Positions 54,447 through 64,000 of a stretch of DNA of 64,000 nucleotides are shown here, piece after piece. This DNA is from Zanthoxylum bungeanum. Taxonomy: Eukaryota; Streptophyta; Magnoliopsida; Sapindales; Rutaceae. Under the pieces are notes generated by a model, which was not told where the DNA came from, searched no databases, and worked only from the letters and a program-made list of their open reading frames with translations. Numbering within the stretch: position 1 is the first letter of the stretch; every line of letters begins with the position of its first letter. The stretch is from contig SKCR01006518.1 in NCBI GenBank assembly GCA_019454045.1, positions 186,001 to 250,000 of the forward strand, in the 5' to 3' direction. The position numbers and the translations under genes are program-made.

Positions 54447-55856
54447 TTAGGCTGGATCTGAAAGTGTGACACTTTCTTTTTGTCGCTCAAATGATTCTCC
54501 CCAGTAATGCTTGACACGCTGACTGTTAACTTTGAATGTGTTGTTGGTGTTGGGATCCGGTAACTCAACAGCTCCATAAGGTAAAACCTGAGTGATCACA
54601 AATGGACCTGACCACCTAGATTTCAACTTTCCAGAGAAAAGTTTCAACCTCGAGTTGTACAACAACACCTGCTGCCTTGGTTCCAACAGTCTGTGCACTA
54701 TTTTTCGGTCATGCCATTTTTTGGTCTTTTCCTTGTACAATTTGGCATTCTCATAAGCCTGTAGGCGAAATTCCTCCAATTCGTTGAGTTGGTGAAATCT
54801 TTTCTCTCCTGCAGCTTGTGAATCAAAATTCAACTTCTTCAATGCCCAGTACGCCTTGTGCTCAAGCTCAACTGGCAGATGGCACGCTTTCCCAAACACC
54901 AATCGATATGGGGACATACCAATGAGTGTCTTGTAAGCTGTCCGGTAGGCCCATAATGCATCATCTAGTTTTCTTGACCAGTCACTCCTTGTTGATCCAA
55001 CGGTTCTTTCTAGGATTCTTTTGATTTCCCTATTTGAAACCTCAACCTGTCCATTTGACTGTGGATGGTAAGCTGTGGCATACTTGTGAGTAACTCTGTA
55101 TTTGGATATGAGTGCATCAAAGTATCTGTTGCAGAAATGAGAGCCACTATCATTGATGATTGCACGAGGTGTTCCGAACCGAGTAAAAATATTCTTTTTC
55201 GGGAATTTGATCACCACTTTTGAATCATTGGATGGTAATGCAATTGCTTCAACCCATTTGGAGATGTAGTCTACAGCAACCATGATGTACATGTTTCCGA
55301 ATGATGTAACAAAAGGTCACATGAAATCTATACCCTACACATCGAATATTTCCACTTCTAGAATGTTTTGCAATGGTCCTTCGTTTCTCCTGGAAATATT
55401 TCCCGTTCTCTGGCACCTGTCACATTGAAAAGCAAAAAGATAAGCATCTTTAAAAAGAGTAGGCCAGAACAAACCTGATTGTATGACTTTGGCTGCAGTT
55501 TTGTTTCCGTTGAAGTGTCCACCATATGGTGATGAATGACAGTGCTGCAAAACACTGTTGATTTCCTCCTGTGGAACACACCGTCTCAATAATTGATCAG
55601 CACAATATTTGAACTAGTACGGTTCATCCCAGATATAGTGCTTGACTTCTTTGAAGAACTTCTTCCGTTGCTGAGTTGTCCATTCCAACGGCCCTTTTCC
55701 TGACACAATGTAGTTGACATAGTCAGCATACCAAGGGACTTCCTGTTGTTTCATGGCAAACAGCTGTTCATCTGGAAAAGTTTCTTTGATTGACAGATCT
55801 TTGTCAGCTGTTTCTCTATTCTCGAGCCTCGATAGATGATCTGCCATCTGAAGCAT
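54447..55856 (-). pseudogene. A pol remnant: RNase H tail and integrase
   Basis: Minus strand: ADHLSRLENRETADKD (end of the RNase H connection), EVPWYADYVNYIVSG, then the zinc-binding HHCC region (LQHCHSSPYGGHF, CDRCQ), FDV-stop-GIDFM-stop, and an open 281-codon integrase core and tail (55292-54447). Catalytic D8, D48 and E84 of that frame give D,D(35)E exactly. [20 protein letters not shown] and [11 protein letters not shown] are Athila wording. Stops lie at about 55614, 55335 and 55310; the TAG in FDV*GIDF replaces Trp. Reverse transcriptase is missing; the join to protease is at about 55857 and also shifts frame. Product inserts cDNA in the nucleus when intact. Confidence 0.85.
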
Positions 55857-57982
55857 TCTTCTTCCTTTTCATCGCTCGGGAATTTCATGGCTTTGAAAAC
55901 ATTAAAGGTCACTTATTGGTCATGCACTTTCATGGTCAGTTCTCCTTTTTGCACATCAATCACAGTTTTACCTATAGCCAAGAATGGTCTCCCAAGAATG
56001 ATAGGTATTTATTTGTCTTCTTCCATGTCAAGGATGATGAAATCTGCTGGGAGAATTAGTTTGTCTACTTTGACCAGCACATCTTCAACAACACCTCTTG
56101 GAAATGCGAGTGTTCGGTCAGCAAGTTGCAATGAAACTGAGGTAGGTATTACTTCTCCAATCTGCAGTTTCCTGTAAATAGAAAAAGACATCAAGTTAAC
56201 ACTGGCTCCTAAATCACATAAAGCCTTACCGATGTAATGTTCTCCAATGGTGCATGGGACAGTGAAGCTGCCAGGATCTTTCAACTTCGGGGGAAGTTTC
56301 CTCTGAATGATGGCGCTTCATTCTTCCATTAATGCTACTGTTTCGTAGTCTCCCAATCTCCGTTTTCGTGAAAGAATGTCTTTTATGAATTTGACATAAT
56401 TGGGCATTTCTTCCAAGGCTTCTGCAAATGCGATGTTGATGTGAAGCTTTTTGAACACCTCCAGGAATCGAGCAAATTACTTGTCCAGTTTTTTTTTCTG
56501 AAGTCGTTGAGGAAAAGGTGGAGGTGGAATGATCTGTTCTTTTTCCTTTGCTTCTTTTTCCTCCATCTGTTGCTCTGATTCTTTTGGAACTTCTTCTTGG
56601 GACACCTTAATTCCAACATCTTTGTTGATTTCAGTACCGCTTTTCAAAGTAATGGCTTGACATTGCTCCTTCCATCGGTTCCTTGGATTGGGTTCTGTGT
56701 TGCTGGGAAGATTACCTGGTGGTCTGTAACTTTGAGCATTGGTCAGTTGTCCGATTTGATTCTCCAGTGCTTTGATGGAAGCTGATTGGCTCTGAAAGAT
56801 AGCATCGTACTTTTTTAACTGAGCCAGCACTTCTACTATTCCTGGTTCATTTGCCTGCTCCTGGCCTTTGTTTTGTTGCTGGAATCCAGTTGGTGGATAG
56901 TTCTGCTGTTGGAATCCAGGTGGTGGAATGTTCTTTGGCCTGAATTGTTGCTCCATGAAAAATTAGGATGATCCTCCACCCTGGGTTGTGTAGGTGTTGG
57001 AATATGGATTGTTCCCCTGTCTGTTGAAATTGTAGACATAATTCACCGTCTCTTCAAGTTGGTTCGACTCTGGTGCTCCTCCATATGGTGAACTTGTGGA
57101 TCCAGTGGTAAGAGTCTCCATGAATTTGCATATCTGATCTAACTTTGCGTTGACTACTGTATTGGGTCCACTTTCATAAATTCCTGCAATTCTTTGGATC
57201 ATGCTCTTTTCTGTTGGCCACAAGGAATTGTTGTTGGCCATTTCTTCGATTAGTTCCCAGGCTTGATCTTCTCCTTTCGCCATTAAAGCTCCTCCAGCAG
57301 CAACATTGATTGTGGTTCTCATTATTCCAGAAAGTCCATTATAGAATATTTGGACTTGAAGCCATTTTGGAATCTCATGGTGAGGACATTTCCGGAGCAA
57401 ATCTTTGTACCTTTCCCAAGATTCATAAAGAGTTTCTGAGTCTTATTGTACAAAGGATGTGATGTTATTCCTCAGTTTTCCAGTTCTGGCTAGTGGAAAG
57501 TATTGTGTAAGAAATTTGGTGGCTAAAGTGTTCCAAGTTATGATAGAACCTATTGGTAGTGTATGTAGCCAAGCTTTAGCTCTGTCCTTCAAGGAGTATG
57601 AGAAAACACGCAATCTCATTACTTCTTCAGCTTCTCGGTTGTAATTGAAAGTGCCGCAAACTTCCAGGAAGTTGCTGATATGGGCATTAGGATCTTCAGT
57701 TGCATTCCCTCCAAACTGAACTGACTGTTGAATCATCTGAATGCATGTTTTGATGTCACCCGCATTTGCTGGTAAGAGAGGAAGTACAATACAAGAAATG
57801 AGTCTGTTAACCATCGGAATGGTTCTGTCTCAAATGGGAATTGGTGGTGCAACCTCCAAAGGTTCAGGTTCCATGTTGACTAAAGCTTCTTGGCCTTCTC
57901 GCCTTTCCATTCTCAATTGTCTGGTGGTTCTTTCAATTTCTGGGTCAAGCGGTCGAAGTTCACAGCTTCTAGTTCGTCTCAT
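55857..57982 (-). pseudogene. A gag-protease
   Basis: One frame from ATG at 57982 (MRRTRSCELRPLDPE). Gag core: FGGNATEDPNAHISNFLEVC, FSYSLKDRAKAWLHTL, RKCPHHEIPKWLQVQIFYNGL, then the Gln/Asn-rich spacer, AITLKSGTEINKD, and protease KALCDLGASVNLMSFSIYRK, RTLAFPRGVVEDVLVKVD, with GRPFLA near 55990. In-frame stops at 57832-57830 (TGA), about 57445-57443 (TAA), near 56960 and near 56479, plus others, break it. I see no CCHC knuckle, unlike B1. Frame is otherwise kept, so decay is mainly point changes. Confidence 0.85.
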
Positions 57983-58091
57983 GAAGTTTCTGAGAACCTG
58001 AAACACAAGAAAACAAAAACAATAAGTAAAAAGAAAATTAGATACAAGTAAATGTATCTAACCTTAAAACTAATAGTGAAAGATAAATAAG

Positions 58092-58109
58092 TCCCCGGCA
58101 ACGGCGCCA
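58092..58109 (-). promoter_or_regulatory. A primer binding site (tRNA-Asp, perfect)
   Basis: Minus strand TGGCGCCGTTGCCGGGGA, 18 of 18 complementary to the 3' end of plant tRNA-Asp; six bases from the LTR. Confidence 0.95.
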
Positions 58110-58115
58110 AAAACT

Positions 58116-60315
58116 TGACCGGCGTAAACACACACGTATAACGCAAACGCACATATCGTTCAAGTAGTATAAAAATATCGATCCCACGAGGACTTAATAT
58201 CTAAACTATTAATTTTATGAGGTCAAATGATTACTAGTATCTAACAGGTTGTTTGGTTGATTTGAAATGGTGACGATTCTAAATTTAAAAACAAGTAAAT
58301 AAAATTATTCGAAAGTAGGTTTTAAGAAAATCCAATATTAAAAACTATCTAGGGTTGTAATTTCTTCCAATATCATTTAAAAGATGAAGTTGTTATCTTA
58401 AAGTTGGGTAATATGTTGATTTATTAACCTGGAACACTAAATTATGTAAAAGCCTCTTCTGATGGTCAACTACAAATATCCAGTATAACCCAATTGAACC
58501 ATATGTCTATGTCAACCAAATTACCTGAATTCATTAAGATTAAGTTCCAATTATGGCTACCCCCGCCCGACAGGTATATTCCTATCCTATAAGGAAGTGT
58601 ATTAAAGGGTTATCTATCCTCAAGGAAGATCGTGGGCTATTGAGTTTAAGGTCTTAAACTTAAAATCTCTATGTCTAGTTCATTTTAAGTTTACCAGTTC
58701 AATTTTATTAATGGCCAGTTAATGAAAAAACATTAAGATTAAGACTCAATAAATAAATCTAAAATTATATTACCCAAACTATAATTTAACCCCTTATAAA
58801 CCGGTGATATTGGAATTCATCACAACCCCAGATATCTAACTTAGTTACGACACATAACTAGGGCTAATAAAAACTTAAAAGTAAAAGACATAAAGTAAAA
58901 ATGCTGAAAAGTAATTGCAGTAAAGTAAAAGCTGAAAAGTAAATTACAATAAAATAAAATGCTAAGGTAAAAGGAATTACTTTTAATAATACTAATTTAG
59001 ATATTTACCATAATATAATATATAAACTTGTGATAACATTACCAACCAGCCATATAGGCGGTAACCTGATTAAGTCAAATTAAGTCTAACCAGCCATTAA
59101 GGCGGTAAAAAGATTTGTCCATGAACCTGCCATATAGGCGGTAAGAAAGTTTAATTACCAACCGACCAATCTGGCGGTATCCTTGATTAGTCAGGTTTAA
59201 ACCAGATTAAAATGAATTACCAACCGACCAATCTGGCGGTATCCTTTTTAAGTCAATATTTTAAATAGTGAATATATTATATTTAAGGGAGATTAATCTA
59301 AATAGCAATAGTAAAAGAATTACCTTTCACCCTAGCTGGGGAAGTTACCTCCTCATGGTGAATAGTAAAAACTGTAAAAAGTAAGAAAGTAAATTACTAT
59401 TATTACAAAAAGTAATTAAAATTTAATTACAAAACTAAAATTAAAAGAAACTAGAGAGAGAAACTTCATCTTTACATCAAAGAAATGAGAGAGAGTGGTA
59501 CAACTGAAACTGGAATTTCTCGCTCTATTTATAGTCATCAGTAATGGTCGCGCGTCGCGACGCTCGTTTGGTCGACGTGGCAGCTTCTGGTTCGTCGGTT
59601 GAAGATTCTGGATAAGGTGATAAGGTGACACGTGGCAAGGTGGTTGGGGCTCAATTATTGTGACACGTGGTGGCTTCTGATTGGTCAACTAGATTCTTAT
59701 CCGCCACATGTCAGATAGGGATAAGAGAACCAATAATTGATGTTGAAGTGGCGCTGACGTGGCGACACATGGCAATTTGACTGTCGGCACCATAGAATCT
59801 CGACACGTGACACTCTATGATTGGTTGATGATGACGTGGCAGTGACATGGTAGTTTGACTCGGTCAACCTGGTGATGTTGACGATGACGTGGCAATGATG
59901 TGGAGTGACATGTGGTGACACGTGGCGATGGTGACTGTTGGCACCGTAGGATGATGACACGTGGCACGTCGTATGTTAGCAGATCGACTGTGATGGTGAC
60001 ACGTGTCACGGCGTACGTTAGCAAAGTCAAACTTTTCTCAGATTCTGACTTGTGGACCCGGCGCACGTTAGCACTGTTCGGCGCACGTTAGGCGTCGCGA
60101 CGCCAAGGGCTTGCGTGTCGCAACTCGCCCAAATTACCAAAATACCATTTTTGCCAATTTTCACTGTTTTGCTCCAAATTACCTCCAGAATGTCCTGAAA
60201 CTTTATTTATCTACAAAATAACACAAAACACATCAAAATATTCACAAAACTCAAGAAACTATACAAAATATTAAGTTAAATGAGTAGGAAATAATGATAG
60301 ATTTACCACTCATCA
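58116..60315 (-). repeat. A 5' LTR
   Basis: 2200 bp. TATA on the minus strand at 59524-59533 (CTATAAATAG). Upstream U3 (59571-60012) holds about ten ACACGTGGC/TGACGTGG motifs. Five hairpin units at 59045, 59089, 59125, 59161 and 59223. Palindrome GGCGTCGCGACGCC near 60089-60102. Confidence 0.95.
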
Positions 60316-60371
60316 TTGTCTCGGGATAGTTATCTCGAAACTGCCCCTGGGACGAAAATCATCCGTCAACA

Positions 60372-60840
60372 AATATAAATTAAATTAGTTTTAATTAAAT
60401 TGAAAAACATTAATATAAAAATATCAATATAATCAAAAATCTTAATGGTTAAATTTCGTACTTCACTAATTCCTCCACTAATTCATTATTAATTTTTATT
60501 TTATTTTAATATTTTTTATTTTTACGGTTCCGAAACTAGAATTGGCGGTTCTGGTACCTTAAAAAGAAGAACCAGAACCGAACCATAAAATTACGATTCT
60601 GGTTTTGATTCCTAGAACCAGAATTGGAGGTTCTAGATGGTTTCGGTTCGAAACTGAACTGTGACCGGACTTGGGGATTGGTGCTCTGAGCGACAATTCG
60701 TATCGTATTTATGACATGCTTATGAATAAAAGCAATCACTTTTTCCATATTAATACCTATTTAATGGTAGCAGCTATTGTATTTTATATACATATTCAAT
60801 CTAATTTAGTTTAGAATGAAACTAACTGAGGTTTAGTGAT
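60372..60840. other. unassigned, with GGTTC-rich hAT-like remnant
   Basis: 60530-60680 has repeated GGTTCTGG/AACCAGAACCG motifs like hAT subterminal regions, but I could not find paired inverted repeats or a duplication. The rest is plain AT-rich sequence. Confidence 0.4.
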
Positions 60841-61165
60841 GTGTAGACAAAGATCCGAGAATATATAATAGTCACACAGTTACACCGAGGCTTGTAATTG
60901 ACATTGCGAGGTGTTATTAATTGTAGTATATTCTCAAATAAAGTTCCTGGTCGAGATTTGCTGACATGAGTCAATTAGTAAAATTCATTGAGACTAGTAC
61001 ATGTCGTATATCAAGACTTTATTCGATGGTTTATCCCAATGAAATATGAGTCTTATGAGACTCGTATAGATATGTATGTGTTCATTTGATGATCACTAAA
61101 TGACTCACCAAAAGTATTTCTAATAAATGGCACACTAACGTAAATAGAAATCTTACCGAGTCGAA
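60841..61165 (+). repeat. fragment related to G and H
   Basis: Shares ACATGTCGTATATCAAGA, GACTCGTATAGA and the CTTACCGAGTCGAATA end with the G/H family, in H orientation. Too short for boundaries. Confidence 0.6.
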
Positions 61166-62153
61166 TATGTAACATCCCACTAGAGGCAGGACGCTACCGA
61201 CAGAAAACGGGAATAACCCATCTCTCTAAGCCTCAAACCAACAGGAAACGAACATGTCTAACTCTAACATTTAGACATCCTTTATTAAACATATCATACA
61301 AAAGGACTTATGGTCCACCCAAAACACAACAAATCATAATGGCTAAAGGCTCATGCCCACAATTACATATAACTCAGCACTTTCGTTTACATACATATAA
61401 CACGTGCTCCGCACGATACTATACATAGTCATATGGTATATACTTTAATACACAAATACCATCCCCATGACACTAGACTGTGTGAGTGATCCCTCATCTT
61501 GAGCTTAAGCATCCACAATTCGGTGGCTGACCGATCTGGTTACCAACCTATAAAACTAGCAAACTGATATGGTGTGAATTATAAAACTCAGTAAGTCACC
61601 ACACACATCACAAAAAGCAAGCATGAAATTCACGTTTAGTGTAAATAATCACATTTATACGCATATATTTGTATATATATAATTGTTGTCTAAAATAAAA
61701 TAAAATAAAAAACCTTTATATTTCGTAATGTTCTTTATCCATGTTAAATATAACATCTTTCAGAAAAATTACATCCTTATTCCGATCCAAAAACTGAGTT
61801 CATAAGCATCCTTGATACAAATCCAAAACTATGTAATGCTTATATAAAATTTTAAATAATATACTTGATACGAGTGTAGATATAGATTTCAATAACGGCT
61901 GATGAATATAAAATAAGTTTTCCTAAGCCTTGATACGAGTGTAGATATAGATTTCTTAAGCCTTCAAAGTTCTTAAGGATTTCAACTTATAACATTGGTT
62001 TATGTAAGTATTTTCGAAAAACCGTATTTTTGGTAAGCATAAAGAATATAACGAAGTTTAAAAGGATTTCTGATAAACAACCAAATGTATATAATAATTG
62101 CTATATAAACTATTTTCATGTATTCTTGTTTTTACAATACATGCGTTGTTTGT
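61166..62153. repeat. possible LTR piece (TGTAACATCCC start)
   Basis: Starts near TGTAACATCCCACTAG, a start common to chromovirus LTRs. Internal CTCAGTAAGTCACC, read in reverse, resembles such LTRs as well. No pair, duplication or ORF. A 26-bp stretch around TACGAGTGTAGATATAGATT repeats at 61871 and 61932. Confidence 0.4.
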
Positions 62154-63364
62154 AACACCCCGTATATTCTAGCATGATTATCAAGGTCATATAAGTTATG
62201 CATATGACATTTCATGTATATGTAGGGTCTCCGAGTGTAGACCGACATGTACAAGTCAATTCATTCATTTTGTAGAGTGTTAGAAAATTTCAGTATTTTT
62301 ACGTTGGTATTGCATTCATATTAGCGTTCGAACACATTCAACATTTGCGATTATGGCGTGTTTATCAACACATTTGAACGAAAGCTTCCAAAGTGTTCCC
62401 GTTCGTGTTGTGTTCATTAGCTGTTCAAACGCAGGCAGGCATAGATGTTCATGTGTGTGTAGCGTTCGACGGGCATTCGAATGCTGCTGCGATTTTTAGA
62501 CAGAAATCTGAAAATTTCGGCCTATTATAAATAGGCCCCTTTAAATTTTTCTTCATTTCCATTCTCATCTCTCTCTCACGCCCTTTTCCTCCCAAAAATC
62601 TATTGCAATATCTTTAAATCAAGCTTAGAGCTTGAAGATTCTCATGTATTTCCAAGCTTTAGGAAGCTCAGGTAAGTCTTCTAAGCTATTCTTCAGCTAT
62701 TGTTTTGCATTTGGGAGAAACTCATTCTTTGACCTAGGTTTGTTTTACATGATCTAAATGATCAGTAAGTTAAATAAGCTTAGATAAGTAAGTATTATCA
62801 TGAAATGTGTAGGGAATGAGTTGAAACCCTTGGTATGTGTGAAGTAATGAAACCCTAGGTTTTGGGGATTTTGAATTGTTATGAGATCCATGGGTTGAGA
62901 AGCAATGCTAGTGTTTAGATGAGTGTTTTCTAGCATGAGTCAAGCACAAAATAGGTAAGATCCAAACCACCACGGGTTTGTGACAGTTATAGCCACGGGT
63001 TTGAGTGGTTTGGTGAAAGAACACACATAATCTTATGTTGTGAGAATATAAACATAAGTAGTAAGCTAGAGTTATGTTATTGATGTGTGAAATAATGAAA
63101 GTGTATCTTGAAATATGAGTCATTTGTTAAAGTGCTGTGTATCTGAAATGTGATATATGATGTGTTTGACCTACAAGTTTTCAACCATGAAACCTGTTGG
63201 CAAGTTTTCATTTAGAAGTATTGATCCGGTGAATTAGTAAACAAATTAACGTATTACCGAGGAAAATATTTCCAAATTTTTTATCATGAGTCTCTATGCA
63301 TAATCATTTCTAATATTTGATGTTAATAAGTGATTATGGTGAAACACATATAAATTAGAGGTAT
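62154..63364 (+). repeat. probable solo chromovirus-type (Tekay/Del-like) LTR
   Basis: Starts TGTAACACCCCGTATATTC. A TATA box (ATTATAAATAG, 62524-62534) is followed by a C/T-rich start region and a splice-donor-like CAGGTAAGTC at 62670. These are in the order typical of Tekay/Del LTRs. No internal domains follow; the right end is not defined. Confidence 0.55.
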
Positions 63365-63369
63365 ATGAT

Positions 63370-64000
63370 TGACCGGCGTAAACACACACGTATAACGCAA
63401 GCACACGTATCGTTCAAGTAGTATAAAAATATTAGGTTAGATGAGTGGGAAATAGTGATATAAATATCACTCATCACACCCCCAAACCTAACATTTTGCT
63501 AGTCCTCGAGCAAAACACAAAATAAAATAACAAAAATAAAATTAACTAAGCCACTTTCGTAGGGTTCACGGTTGCATTTAGCATATGCAACAAGCCTTTA
63601 AACCCTTAAGTGTCCCTATTGGACGAGTTGTAGTCTCGTGAGGGTTTACATCAATGATACCCACAAACATTTTACAAAAGTAAAAAGAAAGTAAAACTAA
63701 TGCACACAAAAGCAAAAAGACAAGCGAAAAGAGAATAAAGAAGTTAGTGACTAATCAGGTAAAACTTCTACTCCAAGTTACTAATTGTTTTGTTTCTTTC
63801 TAAATTATCGAATAAGTAAATTCTCCAATTATAATTACCATTCTCCATATACACAGCCAAAAAAATATTAAAAACTCATTTTTGCCCACAACAGTCACAA
63901 GTGCAGTTGATAAGAGAGTAATATTTTTATCCTAAAGTTTTATCAGAATTCACATCTTTTTGCAGCAATAGAATAATTTTTCGGATTTTTTTGATTTTTT
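63370..64000 (-). mobile_element. A2: second family-A element, enters window end
   Basis: A collapsed LTR (63370-63476, 107 bp) preceded by ATGAT, a candidate target duplication (63365-63369), is followed by family-A 3' spacer: polypurine tract (CACCCCCAAACCTAAC), conserved block at 63549-63666, and further sequence collinear with 51488-52010 of A. The rest of the element, possibly with its own LOG and NABP-like ORFs, lies beyond 64000. Confidence 0.9.

Larger units (their letters stand above)
48717..60315 (-). mobile_element. Athila-lineage element A with NABP-like and LOG ORFs
   Basis: Complete insertion: LTRs 48717-51487 and 58116-60315, perfect duplication TTGTC (48712-48716, 60316-60320), termini TGACCGGCG...CCACTCATCA. 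On the minus strand: primer site, gag, protease, integrase, NABP-like ORF, LOG, spacer, polypurine tract, 3' LTR. Reverse transcriptase and most of RNase H are deleted, so it is non-autonomous, although its LTRs are similar and integrase, NABP-like and LOG frames are nearly whole. Length 11599 bp including a 556-bp MITE. Confidence 0.95.
36401..60371 (+). mobile_element. Tat-lineage element F, interrupted by D and A
   Basis: Host of D (duplication GATGG) and A (duplication TTGTC). Joined pieces are 36401-37472, 43001-48716 and 60321-60371. Evidence for Tat: a long non-coding 3' region with tandem repeats, an antisense spliced ORF with a putative gypsy-type transposon domain, and a 3' LTR ending CCGTCAACA. 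gag and pol are absent; the left boundary is uncertain. Confidence 0.6.
47829..60371 (+). repeat. F 3' LTR, split by element A
   Basis: Begins TGTTGATTG after ATGGGACATA, which parallels the polypurine tract/LTR junction of the Tat fragment at 1482; ends CCGTCAACA at 60371. Without A and its duplication it is 939 bp. A TATA box (GTATATAAAG) is at 48411-48420 on the plus strand. Confidence 0.6.

Noticed and set aside
62754..63123. Antisense ORFs near the window end
   Set aside because: They lie in the leader of a plus-strand LTR, with no motif.

Overview
This window is plant nuclear DNA made almost entirely of nested transposable elements. It is AT-rich, has no bacterial-style genes, and carries Ty3/gypsy Athila- and Tat-lineage retrotransposons, hAT DNA transposons, solo LTRs and long AT microsatellites. 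It looks like repeat-dense (probably pericentromeric or intercalary) heterochromatin of a flowering plant, most likely a eudicot. I see no convincing free-standing host gene, tRNA or rRNA gene. The species cannot be told from the sequence.

Layout. 1-505 is the end of an Athila-type LTR (family A). 506-~2090 is the 3' end of a Tat element (integrase tail, antisense exon, LTR). 2478-34438 is one old Athila element on the minus strand, called B1 here. It is shattered by insertions: a hAT-like element (5673-9059, itself holding a solo LTR at 7100-8714), a second Athila element B2 (12039-19867, holding a 556-bp hAT MITE and a hAT with a decayed transposase), a 3'-truncated plus-strand Athila-like element C (20564-28027, holding a long LTR-like element G at 25523-27885) and a partial relative of G called H (30464-~32090). 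E (34439-~36400) is a mosaic LTR that interrupts the right LTR of B1. From ~36401 to 60371 lies a plus-strand Tat element F with a spliced antisense gene. F was hit by a young gag-only Athila-like element D (37473-42995) and by Athila element A (48717-60315), which carries another 556-bp MITE. 60372-63369 holds LTR-like fragments. At 63370 a second family-A element (A2) starts and runs out of the window. Target-site duplications were found for nine insertions and support the nesting order.

How the parts work together. Athila elements A and B1 have the order LTR, primer site for tRNA-Asp, gag, protease, (reverse transcriptase/RNase H), integrase, then two extra ORFs on the sense strand before the 3' LTR. 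The first extra ORF encodes a basic, cysteine-rich protein that resembles the nucleic-acid-binding/silencing-suppressor proteins of carla-like plant viruses. The second encodes an intronless LONELY GUY (LOG) cytokinin-activating phosphoribohydrolase. Both occur in the same order in A and B1, two LTR families that have diverged strongly, and a stub of the first survives in B2, so the cassette belongs to the lineage and is not a one-off capture. An Athila lineage carrying a hormone-activating enzyme and a virus-like nucleic-acid-binding protein in the usual env-like position is the best candidate here for an undescribed system. The copies present are damaged: A lacks reverse transcriptase and has one stop in LOG; B1 is a pseudogene throughout.

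Other signals are repeated hairpins with compensatory changes inside the LTRs, a conserved block next to the polypurine tract, a tandem structured module in the 3' spacer, G-box/ABRE arrays or GC palindromes upstream of LTR TATA boxes, a possible extended pairing of the U5 region with tRNA-Asp, and a ~245-bp target duplication around C.
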